From Clostridia bacterium (lineage in GTDB: Bacteria; Bacillota_A; Clostridia; Oscillospirales; CAG-272): a DNA stretch of 64,000 bases. Made by a program: the position numbers and the translations under genes. Below are positions 8,093 through 17,027 of this stretch, piece after piece. How positions within the stretch are numbered: the first letter of the stretch is position 1; each line of letters opens with the position of its first letter. The stretch covers positions 16,959-80,958 of the forward strand of contig JAFTLD010000029.1 in the NCBI GenBank assembly GCA_017452945.1, written 5' to 3'. Below the pieces are notes generated by a model. It was not told the DNA's origin and did not search any database. It was given only the letters and a program-made list of their open reading frames with translations.

Positions 8093-11000
8093 ATGAAAAG
8101 ACTATTGCCCTTTTTGCTCGCGCTGCTTATGCTGGTTCCGACCCTGGCCGCGTGCAAGGATCAGCCCGCCCCGGATACAGAAACCGAAACGACAATCGAC
8201 GACGCTATCCCCGAGCCGGATCCCGTACTGGAGCTTGTCAAGGACAGTGCGTCCGAATACGTGATCGTGCGCCCTGCCGACATCGCAGCACAAGATCCTA
8301 CATTTGAAGCAGCCGTCATGATGCGCGATTTTATTGAGCGCGTCAGCGGTGTGACATTACAGATTGTGACCGATGACGAGGCGGATTATGCGGCAGCCGA
8401 GCATGAAATTGTGATCGGAAATGCGCGCGGAGCAACCTATACGGACAACGCAGTTTTCGTCAGCGGCAGTAAGCTTTTCATTGGCGGAGAAGCGCAACTT
8501 TTGTCCGATATGATTGCTGCGTTTTTCAAGAATTGCCTTGATTACGACATCCATACCGAAGCGGAGGTACACATGGACAACATCACTGTTCCCGCTAACT
8601 TTACCATGGACCAAGCAGGAAATATCACAAGCGTGCAGATCAAGCAGGATACGACCGCCTGGGGAGATACGATCACCTATGCAGACGAGGTTTCCAACCT
8701 GATCAACTTCCGCTATTTGGATCAGCGCCGTAACGTTGCCGAAATTACCAACGGTGACATGCGTCTGGTATACAATCTTGATCAAAGTGAAAACAAGCAG
8801 GTTGCCGGTCTTTACAACACGCAAGGCGGAGCATATCTGACCAATAGCATGGACGCCTTTGTAATCACAGGGGGTGACACGCTATATGCTTCTCAATCCG
8901 GTATCAGCGCGCGCGGCAACATTTACCGTTTCGGCTATTACTACTATGACATCCACTTTTTGGATCAAGGCTTTTTGCCCTCCTCATATGAATTTGATGA
9001 AAGTGCGGGCAGCTATAATCTACTCGCAAAAGCACGCAAGCCTTCCTCTCACGATATCGAATCTGTAAAGCTTCAGGATGGCGTGCTTACCGCCATCGTA
9101 GGAAATACAAACGACCCCTATTTTCATTGGGGCGTAAAGTACAATGCCGAAGACTACAATGCAATTCAAATCACCATGCGTACAGAACATGCTTCCAACG
9201 TTCATATATATCTGTACACAGAGTCAACCGGAGGGTTCAATGCCGATCAGCTGACCTCCTTCTCTGTTAAGCCGGGCGATGAATATTGCACGGTGATCGT
9301 TCCGTTGACTACCATTCCTAATTACACAGGTAAGGTTGAAGGCATACGTGTGGACTGCGGCAGCAAGGTGGGCGAGAAGATCGAGATCAAGGAAATGAAA
9401 GCGGTCAAAATCAACACCACGGCAGCAACGACTCTTCGATTAGACAGAAATTATCACGTTTACGGTGACAAGCTGCATCAACAAATCCGCATCGTTGCCA
9501 ATGGCGACACAAAGGGATTGCAGGCATTTGGTTCTGTGACACACATCGAACAAAACCGTGTTGCAGCGCTCGTGATCGCGGATAAGAACGGTAAGCACAC
9601 AACCATCGACGGTATTGACCCTTCCTCTGTCGAATACGTTGGATTTGATATCAAAGACACAGGTGTATTCGGTTATATCTTCCCTGCCGATAGTGAATAC
9701 ACAGGATCTGTTACCGTAACATCGGAAAATGGCTATTACATCATAACACAAACGTATACGCCCGACTCCCCCGACATGAAATCTCATGAGAGCTATTCCA
9801 TTGGCCATCGTATTTACACAGACGAGGGACACTCATTTGACGAACTGGAAAGACAAGCATACATCGAGCGTAATCCCCTGACCGATATCAAGATCGTAAC
9901 CCAGAGCAATAACGCAAAATACGTAGGCTATAACAGTCTTGTTGGCTGCTACACCTACACCTTAGACGGCACGGATTTCAATAAGCCCTATTATAAAGAG
10001 CCGCAAAAGCACTATATCGTGGATACCGAGATCAAGGGCGACGGATATGACAGAGAAATCTACGTATTTGCGCACACCAACAATACAGGATGCCTTGAAT
10101 GCGGAGTTGTTCTGGATGAAAATGACGAGCTGCTCCCGATCAATGTAGAGGTTTGCAAAAACTTCAAAGGCGAATATGAAGAAAAACTGTTTGATCCCGA
10201 GGATATGCACTACGGCTATTCGATCTTCCCCGTGACCGTGGGCAAGAACCAGACAAGACACTTCAAGTCTGTTAATCTGTATCAGAACTGGGGTAACGTA
10301 CCGCTCAAGCAGCTCTCGTCCATTCAGTTTATCGCCCCCTACTATCATCTTTCCTGCGGTACGACAGAGACCAACTGCATAGCACCCTATTACGTTTACG
10401 GCAAAGATTATTGGACGCTGCCCGACTTCCGTGCAATGTCTTCGCCTCTATGGTCGGGCCAGCCGCAGCATACCAGCGCAGGTAGACTTTACTGGCTGCA
10501 GTACACCGATGACGAAGGGAATTTCTATGGCTCCGAATCGCAGACTGCCGATATTTCCTCGTCGGGTCCTGTTTACGTCGATGTCGATATGTCCTATCTC
10601 TCGGATGACGGCAAGATCCAAGTCGATTACAGACAGGTCGAGATGGCGCAGTCGGATGAAACCAGAACCTATTACACACTTGAGCTGACTGTGCTTGAAG
10701 ATCTGGAGATCAAGGATTTTGTCAACAATTTCTCGTTTTTCTCAATGGATGGACGTGCGATTGTTTATAAAAAGTTAGGTTATCTTGACGAGAACAACAA
10801 CCCGCAAACCGTTGATCTCAATCTCAGCGAGCATACCGACTATTACAAGCTGGGCAAAAACGGGGCATATTTTGATTATTACGTTGACTCCGATCCCGCA
10901 CACAAAGGCACGGATTCGGTCAATATGGCAGTTGTGATCAAGGATTATGCCATGATCATCGGTGGCAAGTTATACGACGGCAATCTTGTGCTGCGCGAAA

Positions 11001-11485
11001 GCTTTGACGGCGCGGTTAATCTGGCTACCCTAACCGCTGATCTTGGCGACGTGACGCTGCGCGCCGGTGATACAGTACGCATTGACATGATCCTGCTGCC
11101 TTGGGGTCAGCCCGAAAGCAAAGACGACTCCAACGTGCTGGGCGTCAGAGAGGATTCGGTTCTCTCCCCCATCAGGGCCGAGGCAAGCGTTGGTACCGTG
11201 ATCGCGGACACCTTCCTGCCCACCGTGATGGCTGACGGCAACGTAGCCGAATTCACGGTCAGCGGCGGCGGTACTGCCGTTTATACGGTTCGCGTGTACG
11301 GATTTGACACCTACACAAAGCCTACTGTTCAAGTATATGAAAACGGTGCTTGGGTAGACTTTGATTATCAGCATCACGACTATGACGGGTACATGTCCTT
11401 CCGTGAGGATGACGGCACGTACTCCTTCGCATTCTCCTTTGAAATGAAGGACGGCGAAGCACGCACATTCCGCGTCACACAATAA
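8093..11485 (+). CDS. Large surface lipoprotein with GH67-N-like and carbohydrate-binding-like domains
   Basis: The 1130-residue product starts at 8093 behind TGGAGG; the in-frame ATG at 8057 overlaps the promoter and is rejected. It has a lipoprotein signal peptide ending LAACKD, then an acidic linker. Residues about 35-145 (YVIVRPAD..., EHEIVIGNARG...) look like the N-terminal domain found on alpha-glucuronidases and DUF4838 proteins. About residues 330-440 look like a beta-sandwich carbohydrate-binding module. The remaining ~650 residues appear beta-rich and I do not recognise them; no catalytic signature is visible. It stands alone between terminators, immediately downstream of rhaA. An extracellular polysaccharide-binding or processing role is inferred from domain style only. 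Confidence 0.8.
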   Translation: MKRLLPFLLALLMLVPTLAACKDQPAPDTETETTIDDAIPEPDPVLELVKDSASEYVIVRPADIAAQDPTFEAAVMMRDFIERVSGVTLQIVTDDEADYAAAEHEIVIGNARGATYTDNAVFVSGSKLFIGGEAQLLSDMIAAFFKNCLDYDIHTEAEVHMDNITVPANFTMDQAGNITSVQIKQDTTAWGDTITYADEVSNLINFRYLDQRRNVAEITNGDMRLVYNLDQSENKQVAGLYNTQGGAYLTNSMDAFVITGGDTLYASQSGISARGNIYRFGYYYYDIHFLDQGFLPSSYEFDESAGSYNLLAKARKPSSHDIESVKLQDGVLTAIVGNTNDPYFHWGVKYNAEDYNAIQITMRTEHASNVHIYLYTESTGGFNADQLTSFSVKPGDEYCTVIVPLTTIPNYTGKVEGIRVDCGSKVGEKIEIKEMKAVKINTTAATTLRLDRNYHVYGDKLHQQIRIVANGDTKGLQAFGSVTHIEQNRVAALVIADKNGKHTTIDGIDPSSVEYVGFDIKDTGVFGYIFPADSEYTGSVTVTSENGYYIITQTYTPDSPDMKSHESYSIGHRIYTDEGHSFDELERQAYIERNPLTDIKIVTQSNNAKYVGYNSLVGCYTYTLDGTDFNKPYYKEPQKHYIVDTEIKGDGYDREIYVFAHTNNTGCLECGVVLDENDELLPINVEVCKNFKGEYEEKLFDPEDMHYGYSIFPVTVGKNQTRHFKSVNLYQNWGNVPLKQLSSIQFIAPYYHLSCGTTETNCIAPYYVYGKDYWTLPDFRAMSSPLWSGQPQHTSAGRLYWLQYTDDEGNFYGSESQTADISSSGPVYVDVDMSYLSDDGKIQVDYRQVEMAQSDETRTYYTLELTVLEDLEIKDFVNNFSFFSMDGRAIVYKKLGYLDENNNPQTVDLNLSEHTDYYKLGKNGAYFDYYVDSDPAHKGTDSVNMAVVIKDYAMIIGGKLYDGNLVLRESFDGAVNLATLTADLGDVTLRAGDTVRIDMILLPWGQPESKDDSNVLGVREDSVLSPIRAEASVGTVIADTFLPTVMADGNVAEFTVSGGGTAVYTVRVYGFDTYTKPTVQVYENGAWVDFDYQHHDYDGYMSFREDDGTYSFAFSFEMKDGEARTFRVTQ

Positions 11486-11495
11486 CCCTATAATG

Positions 11496-11529
11496 AACAA
11501 GGCGAGCGCAAAATACGCTCGCCTTGTTT
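11496..11529. terminator. Bidirectional terminator between convergent genes
   Basis: A 13-bp perfect stem (AACAAGGCGAGCG / CGCTCGCCTTGTT) lies between the 8093 gene and the convergent 11537 gene, only 11 bp after the first stop and 8 bp from the second. The T-run is short on both sides. Confidence 0.85.
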
Positions 11530-11536
11530 GCTTTTA

Positions 11537-12892
11537 TCAATCAACAATATCTGGTGCAAAACCTTTCCCGTGATCATCCTCTTGATTTGCAAAATATTCC
11601 GCATAACCGCTTGCTTGAAAAGCCGGCACATACGTCTTGGCATATTTGTCCATTCCATTATAATTTCCAATATACTTGTAAAATGCATAAAACGGAATAC
11701 ATAATTTCTCATTCTCATCAGATACATACTCTACATCAACAAAAGTGTAATCACTAAAATCCACCTCAGGCTGTACAGCCATACATAAAGGACAAGAATG
11801 ACCGCCAAATACATATCCTTTTGCAAGCAGTTCTTCTGCTTCTTCCAACGTCAGCATTTTTACCTTTGAAACAACAGAAAAATACTGGTTCCAGTTTTTC
11901 AATGTTTGATAAAGCGAAACACTTGATAAAAAGGCTTCATCATCAGATCCGCCCCAATCACACGAGGTTCCACTCCCCCAATCCGTAAAAAAAGTCAAGG
12001 AAATATAGTCAGAGGTCATGGGTGACTTTGAGAAGTTTGAAGGGAAAATGGTTTTCTCAGGAGAATAAAGATAGATTGTTATTGTTCTTAACTGTTCATA
12101 CGAATATTCCCGGCTTATCTTGACATCCGAATAATCTTTGCCAAATGAAGCACAAATATATGTGATTGTATCATTTAGCTTTTCTTTTATTTGTTCATCG
12201 GTATCTGATTCCAAAATCGAAATCATACTGCCGTTGATTTTCAATCTTTTCTCTCCGATGCTGTAGTTATCAAAGTATAATAAATTATTTCTCATTATAA
12301 AGCGTACGCCCATTTTTCCTTCACTTATTTCAGCCTCATAAATAGGATCACCGTTCCACCTTACATCTTTTTCTATTTCGTATTCCTTTGACTCTATGCC
12401 AAAAAAAGTTGAGACCTCATCTATATATTCGTTTATGAAATCTTGCAAGTCTACTTTAGACATAGTGAAATCTCTTGCTGAGTATACTGGCAAATATTCA
12501 GCAATAGGCAAAGGACTCAGATTTAAATATTTCGGATCAGAAGTATATATTTTCGTATACTGATTCGTTGCAGCGTTATCCTGCATTACGTCAAAAACAC
12601 TGTTAACTTCATCAGCACTCAACACAACATTGCTGACATTTGGGGTAATTATGGGAGACCAAGGTTCTTCATTGGGCTTGTAAGGTATAACCCCTGGAAT
12701 ATCTCGCAGCATTGGTACAACGATGACAGCGCCCAAAATCAGCACGAAGCCTACCGCGATTGCCCCAAAACGAAGCCATATACTCTTGTGCTTTTTGTTT
12801 TTCTCTCTGAGTTTCTCCTTTTGCAGGGCATATTTCTCAACGAGGTCTGGATCAAGGTGATCGAGCCCCTCATTCCATTCTTTCTTTTTCAT
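11537..12892 (-). CDS. Single-pass membrane partner of sigma factor (putative anti-sigma sensor)
   Basis: The 451-residue product has a short charged cytoplasmic N-terminus (about 1-40), one membrane helix (about 41-62) and a large outside domain. It starts four bases inside the end of the upstream sigma gene (ATGA overlap), the usual arrangement for a sigma factor and its membrane anti-sigma factor. The cytoplasmic part contains a hydrophobic motif LDHLDPDLVEKY...KL that is mirrored by ISSIDQKYIIEY...KL in the paralogous partner at 37691. The outside domain is not recognised; it contains the pair HSCPLC (two Cys, about residue 380) and regions rich in aromatic residues. It carries no LRR units, unlike its counterpart. 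Sigma binding is inferred from position and this motif. Confidence 0.75.
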   Translation of the reverse strand: MKKKEWNEGLDHLDPDLVEKYALQKEKLREKNKKHKSIWLRFGAIAVGFVLILGAVIVVPMLRDIPGVIPYKPNEEPWSPIITPNVSNVVLSADEVNSVFDVMQDNAATNQYTKIYTSDPKYLNLSPLPIAEYLPVYSARDFTMSKVDLQDFINEYIDEVSTFFGIESKEYEIEKDVRWNGDPIYEAEISEGKMGVRFIMRNNLLYFDNYSIGEKRLKINGSMISILESDTDEQIKEKLNDTITYICASFGKDYSDVKISREYSYEQLRTITIYLYSPEKTIFPSNFSKSPMTSDYISLTFFTDWGSGTSCDWGGSDDEAFLSSVSLYQTLKNWNQYFSVVSKVKMLTLEEAEELLAKGYVFGGHSCPLCMAVQPEVDFSDYTFVDVEYVSDENEKLCIPFYAFYKYIGNYNGMDKYAKTYVPAFQASGYAEYFANQEDDHGKGFAPDIVD

Positions 12893-13485
12893 ACCGAATA
12901 ACCCTCACTTTCAAGTTGTTCTTTCAAGGCGCTTCTGATGGCGGCAAGCTCCTTGTTTACCATTGATCTGCTCAAGCCAAGATCGCTTGCAATCGTATCA
13001 ATGGGCTCTGCTACGTAGTACCTGCTCATAAATATGAATTGTCTGCGGTCGGAAAGCGAGCGAACAAAGTCGCTGATGATGTGTCCGAGTCTTTCGGCAT
13101 CGAAATCTGCACCGACTTCTTCATCACCTGCGACGAAATCTTCAAGCTCAGAGAGTGATACCGTCATTTCGGAAGGTATGACATTCTGTCGCAGCTTGCG
13201 GTGATAGCACTTGATTGCAATTCTTCGTGTGATAGTCGTCAAAAATGCTTTGAGCACGTTCGGTCTCGATGGCGGCATGGCATTCCATGCACTATGATAC
13301 GTATCGTTCAAGCATTCCTCGCAGTCAAGCCTATCATGAAGAACGTTATAAGCAATGGAATATAAATACTTTTTGTATTTGAAATCTGTTTCCTCAATCG
13401 CTTTTTCGTTGCGCTCCCAATAAAGCTCAACGATCTTTTCGTCGTCCATCGGCATCCTCGCTGTGTGATTACCTTGAAGTTCCAT
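12889..13485 (-). CDS. Sigma-70 family RNA polymerase sigma factor (ECF-like)
   Basis: The 198-residue product carries a sigma region 2 (about 20-80, including YSIAYNVL, ECLNDTYHSAWNAMPP) and a region 4 helix-turn-helix (about 140-190, including IDTIASDLGLSRSMVNKELAAIRSAL). The start at 13485 is fixed by a full AAGGAGG site; a 50-codon upstream extension to 13635 would run through the promoter and terminator and is rejected. It overlaps its membrane partner by four bases. It is clearly a paralogue of the sigma gene at 39094: both share the opening DDE.I..LYWERNE.AI and the NDTY...WNA.PP segment. Autoregulation is suggested by an upstream motif shared by both. Confidence 0.92.
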   Translation of the reverse strand: MELQGNHTARMPMDDEKIVELYWERNEKAIEETDFKYKKYLYSIAYNVLHDRLDCEECLNDTYHSAWNAMPPSRPNVLKAFLTTITRRIAIKCYHRKLRQNVIPSEMTVSLSELEDFVAGDEEVGADFDAERLGHIISDFVRSLSDRRQFIFMSRYYVAEPIDTIASDLGLSRSMVNKELAAIRSALKEQLESEGYSV

Positions 13486-13550
13486 AACTCGCCTCCTTCC
13501 TTGCGTTTTTGAAAGGCCCTTCATAAATAGTAGTACCAAAAATTTTGAAA

Positions 13551-13588
13551 GTGTGTAATGATTTTGGAAAGTTTTTGATATTATAGCA
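13551..13588 (-). promoter_or_regulatory. Promoter region of the first sigma/sensor pair
   Basis: On the minus strand an extended -10 (TGCTATAAT, 13580-13588) without a good -35 is followed downstream by the element TTTCCAAAATCATTACACAC (about 13551-13570). A near copy of that element lies upstream of the second sigma gene at 39721-39740. I infer a housekeeping promoter plus a possible site for the sigma factor itself. Confidence 0.45.
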
Positions 13589-13616
13589 TGAATTTTGGAT
13601 TTTTGTGTGAACAACC

Positions 13617-13650
13617 GAAAAGGCGAGCGCCACAACGCCCGCCTTTATTT
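13617..13650 (-). terminator. Rho-independent terminator after mntP
   Basis: An inverted repeat (GGCGAGCG / CGCCCGCC with one mismatch, extended by A/T pairs) ends in TTTT on the minus strand, two bases after the mntP stop. It separates mntP from the sigma factor operon. Confidence 0.75.
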
Positions 13651-13651
13651 C

Positions 13652-14287
13652 TTAGGCAAATATTCCTAAAAACCAATTCCATACGGCATCAATCACACCG
13701 TACTGATCAAGCACGTTTTTGACACCGAGCAGGCAAAGCACAATACCGCCTGCAAGCTGGGCTTTTTTCTCATACTTGTCGCCAAAGATATTGCCTATCT
13801 TGACACCGAGTGCGGAAAGCGCAAACGTGATGACACCGATTAAGGTAACGCTGAGCAACACGCGAGGTATAGTCATATCAGGGCGCAGTCCGTAACCAAC
13901 CCCGACTACCATGGCATCAATGCTGGTCGCAACCGCCATAGGAAACATCACGCGCACGCTAAGCGATGCATCTGTATTCTCACACGCGGAACAGCCCTCT
14001 TCCTTCTTCTCCAATGCCTCTTTGATCATGTTTCCGCCAATGATAGCAAGCAGAATGAACGCGATCCAACCCGTAAACATTTCCAAGTACTGTCCAAAAA
14101 ACCTGGTCAAAATTCCCGCCAATACAAAGCCAATTGCGGGCATGAGTGCCTGAAAAGCACCAAACCAGCCACCCACCACGGCAGCCTTGCCAAGGGTTGC
14201 TTTTTTCATACCAAGGCCCTTGCAAATTGCTACGGCAAACGCATCCATAGACAGCGCGACTGCCAAAATCAAAAGCTCAATTACCAT
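13652..14287 (-). CDS. mntP: MntP family manganese efflux pump
   Basis: The 211-residue, six-helix membrane protein matches the MntP (YebN) manganese exporter family. Two internal halves are visible, each with the conserved acidic motif: LSMDAFAVAICKG near residue 12 and SIDAMVVGVGYG near residue 122. A charged cytoplasmic loop with Cys residues (EEGCSACENTD, about 97-107) makes it about 20 residues longer than the E. coli protein. The start overlaps the end of the upstream GrpB-pyrophosphatase gene by seven bases, implying translational coupling. No yybP-ykoY manganese riboswitch is present, because the gene has no leader of its own. Confidence 0.93.
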   Translation of the reverse strand: MVIELLILAVALSMDAFAVAICKGLGMKKATLGKAAVVGGWFGAFQALMPAIGFVLAGILTRFFGQYLEMFTGWIAFILLAIIGGNMIKEALEKKEEGCSACENTDASLSVRVMFPMAVATSIDAMVVGVGYGLRPDMTIPRVLLSVTLIGVITFALSALGVKIGNIFGDKYEKKAQLAGGIVLCLLGVKNVLDQYGVIDAVWNWFLGIFA

Positions 14288-15168
14288 TTTTTCTCTCCAT
14301 TTGTTATGTGCAATATTTGTCCGTTTATATCTTCTATTGTGGTATCATAATACTTCTCCTGGAAATATACCTGTTCGCAAATTTGCTCAGCATCAAAAGT
14401 CATTTCCAAAGGACATGCGACCAATTTATCCTCAATATCGTCCGCACGGTGCACGATGGCGATCACCTTCCCCGAAAAGCGTTCTAAAGGCTCATTCACG
14501 CCAAGGAAATACACGTCAAGCTCCTCGTTGTCACCCCCGAACACTCCCGGAATGAATCCGTAATTAATCGGGTATAAGAGCTGCTTGTTTCCTTTTATGT
14601 GCAAGTACCCTATCGGACGGTCCACTTCTGCTGTGATCTCTTTTCCAAGATAAGACCAGACCATAGCCTTACGTAAAGCATAACTGATAAACTCCGCCTT
14701 TGCTGCCGTGTACTGCTCGCGGTCATTCGGATATTTTTGCGCAAGCTGTCTTTTCAGATCTGCGTATGCCTCTTTTTTCTCCGGAAACGCTTTCAGATAT
14801 TCTCTGAAGTTGATATAATTGCGCCATTCCATACTCATGTGCTTGACAACGTGGATATGTGCCGTGCGCCAATTCCCTTTACCCTCGACAAAATAGATCT
14901 GCCCTTCGTCATCGCAGCTTGGTCTGTGTACGTATCCGATCTGCTCCATGGCAGTTATGATATTTGAATCAAAGGATTGCACAGCGACCGCTATGTCAAT
15001 AATAGGCTTTGCGGGCAGTCCCGAAACAGAGGTGCTTCCTACGTGCTGCACGTCTATTACCGTGTTATCAAGTGCTGCTTTGATTCTTTGGCAATGCTCC
15101 TGCGCGATTGATTCCCATGCAGGATCGTGCGCGTCAATTCGCACGCTTCCTCTTTCAAGACCTATCAT
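14281..15168 (-). CDS. Fusion of GrpB-family nucleotidyltransferase and inorganic-pyrophosphatase-like domain
   Basis: The 295-residue product starts at 15168 behind TTTGGAGGAA. Residues about 1-165 are a GrpB (UPF0157) domain of the nucleotidyltransferase fold, marked by HVGSTSVSGLPAKPIIDIAV and the downstream HIHVVKH. Residues about 185-295 (RPIGYLHIKGN, YPINYGFIPG, GGDNEELDVYFLG, VIAIVHRADD) resemble the small clostridial proteins annotated as inorganic pyrophosphatase, including the conserved acidic ELDVY stretch. A pyrophosphatase joined to a nucleotidyl transferase could pull a transfer reaction forward by removing diphosphate; this is inference. It is followed by mntP with an overlap of seven bases. 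Neither substrate is known. Confidence 0.82.
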   Translation of the reverse strand: MIGLERGSVRIDAHDPAWESIAQEHCQRIKAALDNTVIDVQHVGSTSVSGLPAKPIIDIAVAVQSFDSNIITAMEQIGYVHRPSCDDEGQIYFVEGKGNWRTAHIHVVKHMSMEWRNYINFREYLKAFPEKKEAYADLKRQLAQKYPNDREQYTAAKAEFISYALRKAMVWSYLGKEITAEVDRPIGYLHIKGNKQLLYPINYGFIPGVFGGDNEELDVYFLGVNEPLERFSGKVIAIVHRADDIEDKLVACPLEMTFDAEQICEQVYFQEKYYDTTIEDINGQILHITNGEKKW

Positions 15169-15277
15169 AAAATTCCTCCAAAGCAGAAATCCCGTATATT
15201 TTATCACAAAATTGCCTGCCAGCATAGTGGGTTTACAAATTGTTTACATTAAATATAAAAAAAGACGTCCACTTTAC

Positions 15278-15306
15278 TTGACTAAAGCGACAAGGTGTAG
15301 TATAAT
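15278..15306 (+). promoter_or_regulatory. Promoter of the histidine operon
   Basis: TTGACT, 17 bases, TATAAT, with only about 25 bases from the expected transcript start to hisZ. There is therefore no room for a T-box or attenuator; control must be by a repressor or by HisG feedback. Confidence 0.8.
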
Positions 15307-15336
15307 TTATAATATCTTTTTATCTTGGGAGGTTTT

Positions 15337-16410
15337 ATGGACTCCAATCGTTTCGTAACAACCCCTGCGGAGGTAATCGTAAACAAGTGCGCACAGCTTT
15401 ACGCGCAATACGGTTATCGCAGGTTCATGATGAATAAATTCGAGGACTATGCACTGTATGCTGACAACAAAAGCTTCTTGGTGGATGACCGCTTGCTGAC
15501 CTTTACCGATGGCTCCAAGCTCAAAGCACTCAAGCCCGATATCACGCTCTCTATCGTAAAAAATCTTGCCAAGGACGATCATCTACCGCTCAAGGTGTTT
15601 TATGATGAGGCAGTTTATCGCGTCAAAAAGGGTGAGAAGGAATTCAGCGAGCTGCGGCAGATGGGACTTGAGCTGATCGGTGATGACAGCACTTATGCCA
15701 CATGCGAGGTCATTTGTCTTGCTAAGGCATCCTTGGATGCCATCAACAAGCATAACATCCTTGATATCTCACACATGATGATTCTGTTGCCGTTGATCGA
15801 CAAGGCTTGCGCGTGCGGCATTGACCGCGCGGAGCTTGTTTCTCTTATCACGCAAAAGAATGCAGACGGCATCCGTTCCCTGTTTGCAAAATATACTTGC
15901 ATCAATCCTTTGGCAGATCTCGTTGCATCTTATGCCCCACTGCATCAAATGATCCCGGTTTTGCACCGACTCTTCCCCGAATCTCAGGCAGTGCATGAAC
16001 TTGCCGAGATTGCAGAGGTGCTTGCTGTGCAAGGTCTTTCGGATAACGTGTATCTGGACTTCTCGCTTTTGCACAATATCGGCTATTACAATGGTGTCGT
16101 ATTCAAGGGATACATCAAGGACGTTCCCGTTGCCGTGCTTTCGGGCGGCAGATACGATCCCCTGCTTGAACGCTTTGGCAGACAAGATGCGGCACTTGGA
16201 TTTGCGATTTATCTGGACTATATCCGCTATCACCAAACCGCGCAGGAAACCGACGTGCTGCTGATTTATGATCAGACCGATACCGCGGTGTCCGTAGCGC
16301 GTGCCATGCGCACCCTGACTGATCAGGGTTATAGCGTTCTTGCGGCAGTTTGCGCCCCGGCAGATCGCAGCTTTGCTAAAACCATCAAGGTCAAGGAGGT
16401 GCTATCATGA
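15337..16410 (+). CDS. hisZ: ATP phosphoribosyltransferase regulatory subunit
   Basis: The 357-residue product is a histidyl-tRNA-synthetase-like protein without the tRNA-binding C-terminal domain, the HisZ form that pairs with short HisG. The class II core is visible (DDRLLTFTDGSKLKALKPDITL near 50, FSELRQMGLELIG near 112, GGRYDPLLERFG near 270). It forms the allosteric complex with HisG that catalyses and regulates the first step of histidine synthesis. The ATG at 15337 follows TTGGGAGGTT. It is first in the operon and overlaps hisG by four bases. HisS identity is rejected because of the gene partner and the missing anticodon-binding domain. Confidence 0.93.
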   Translation: MDSNRFVTTPAEVIVNKCAQLYAQYGYRRFMMNKFEDYALYADNKSFLVDDRLLTFTDGSKLKALKPDITLSIVKNLAKDDHLPLKVFYDEAVYRVKKGEKEFSELRQMGLELIGDDSTYATCEVICLAKASLDAINKHNILDISHMMILLPLIDKACACGIDRAELVSLITQKNADGIRSLFAKYTCINPLADLVASYAPLHQMIPVLHRLFPESQAVHELAEIAEVLAVQGLSDNVYLDFSLLHNIGYYNGVVFKGYIKDVPVAVLSGGRYDPLLERFGRQDAALGFAIYLDYIRYHQTAQETDVLLIYDQTDTAVSVARAMRTLTDQGYSVLAAVCAPADRSFAKTIKVKEVLS

Positions 16411-17024
16411 TCAAAATTGCTCTCCCCAAGGGCAGACTTGGCGACAAGGTGCTTGCCATGTTTGAAAATGCGGGATACGTTTGCCCCGAAATTCATACGC
16501 CCTCCAGAAAGCTTGTATTCTCTACCGAAGAGGTATCTTACTTCTACGTAAAGCCCTCGGACGTCCCCATCTACGTGGAGCGCGGCGTTGCCGACATCGG
16601 TGTTGCGGGCAGCGACATTCTAATGGAATATGAGCCTGACGTATATTCGCTTCTGGATCTTGGCATTGGCAAATGCAGAATCTGCGTTGCAGCCAAGGCC
16701 GAATTCGAAGATGATCTCAGCATGCCCTTGAAGGTCGCAACCAAATTCAAGAATGTTGCAAGCAAATACTATACCTCCTGCGGCAGAGCCATCGATACCA
16801 TCAAGCTCAACGGATCAATCGAGCTTGCCCCCATTCTCGGGCTTTCCGACGTCATTGTGGATATCGTGGAAACGGGTACTACACTCAAGGAAAACGGACT
16901 GGTTGTCAAAGAAACCATCGCACCCGTCAGCGCCAGATTGATCGCCAATAAAACCGCATACAAATTCAACAGCGAAGAGATTACAAAGCTGTTGCAAAAG
17001 CTTCAAGACCAAAGAGAGGAATAA
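16407..17024 (+). CDS. hisG: ATP phosphoribosyltransferase, short form
   Basis: The 205-residue catalytic subunit joins ATP and PRPP to phosphoribosyl-ATP, the committed step. It is the short form, lacking the C-terminal regulatory domain, as expected where HisZ is present. Seen are the N-terminal ALPKGRLGDKV and the PRPP-binding stretch DIVETGTTLKENGL near residue 153. It overlaps hisZ by four bases and is followed by hisD after three. Confidence 0.97.
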   Translation: MIKIALPKGRLGDKVLAMFENAGYVCPEIHTPSRKLVFSTEEVSYFYVKPSDVPIYVERGVADIGVAGSDILMEYEPDVYSLLDLGIGKCRICVAAKAEFEDDLSMPLKVATKFKNVASKYYTSCGRAIDTIKLNGSIELAPILGLSDVIVDIVETGTTLKENGLVVKETIAPVSARLIANKTAYKFNSEEITKLLQKLQDQREE

Positions 17025-17027
17025 ACC

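Noticed and set aside
13486..13635. 50-codon N-terminal extension of the first sigma factor
   Set aside because: It covers the promoter and the mntP terminator region and bypasses a perfect AAGGAGG-preceded ATG at 13485.
14288..14400. Manganese (yybP-ykoY) riboswitch before mntP
   Set aside because: mntP starts within the preceding gene; there is no leader and no matching structure.
15169..15336. T-box or his leader peptide before hisZ
   Set aside because: The promoter at 15278-15306 leaves only about 25 bases of leader, and no specifier hairpin is seen.
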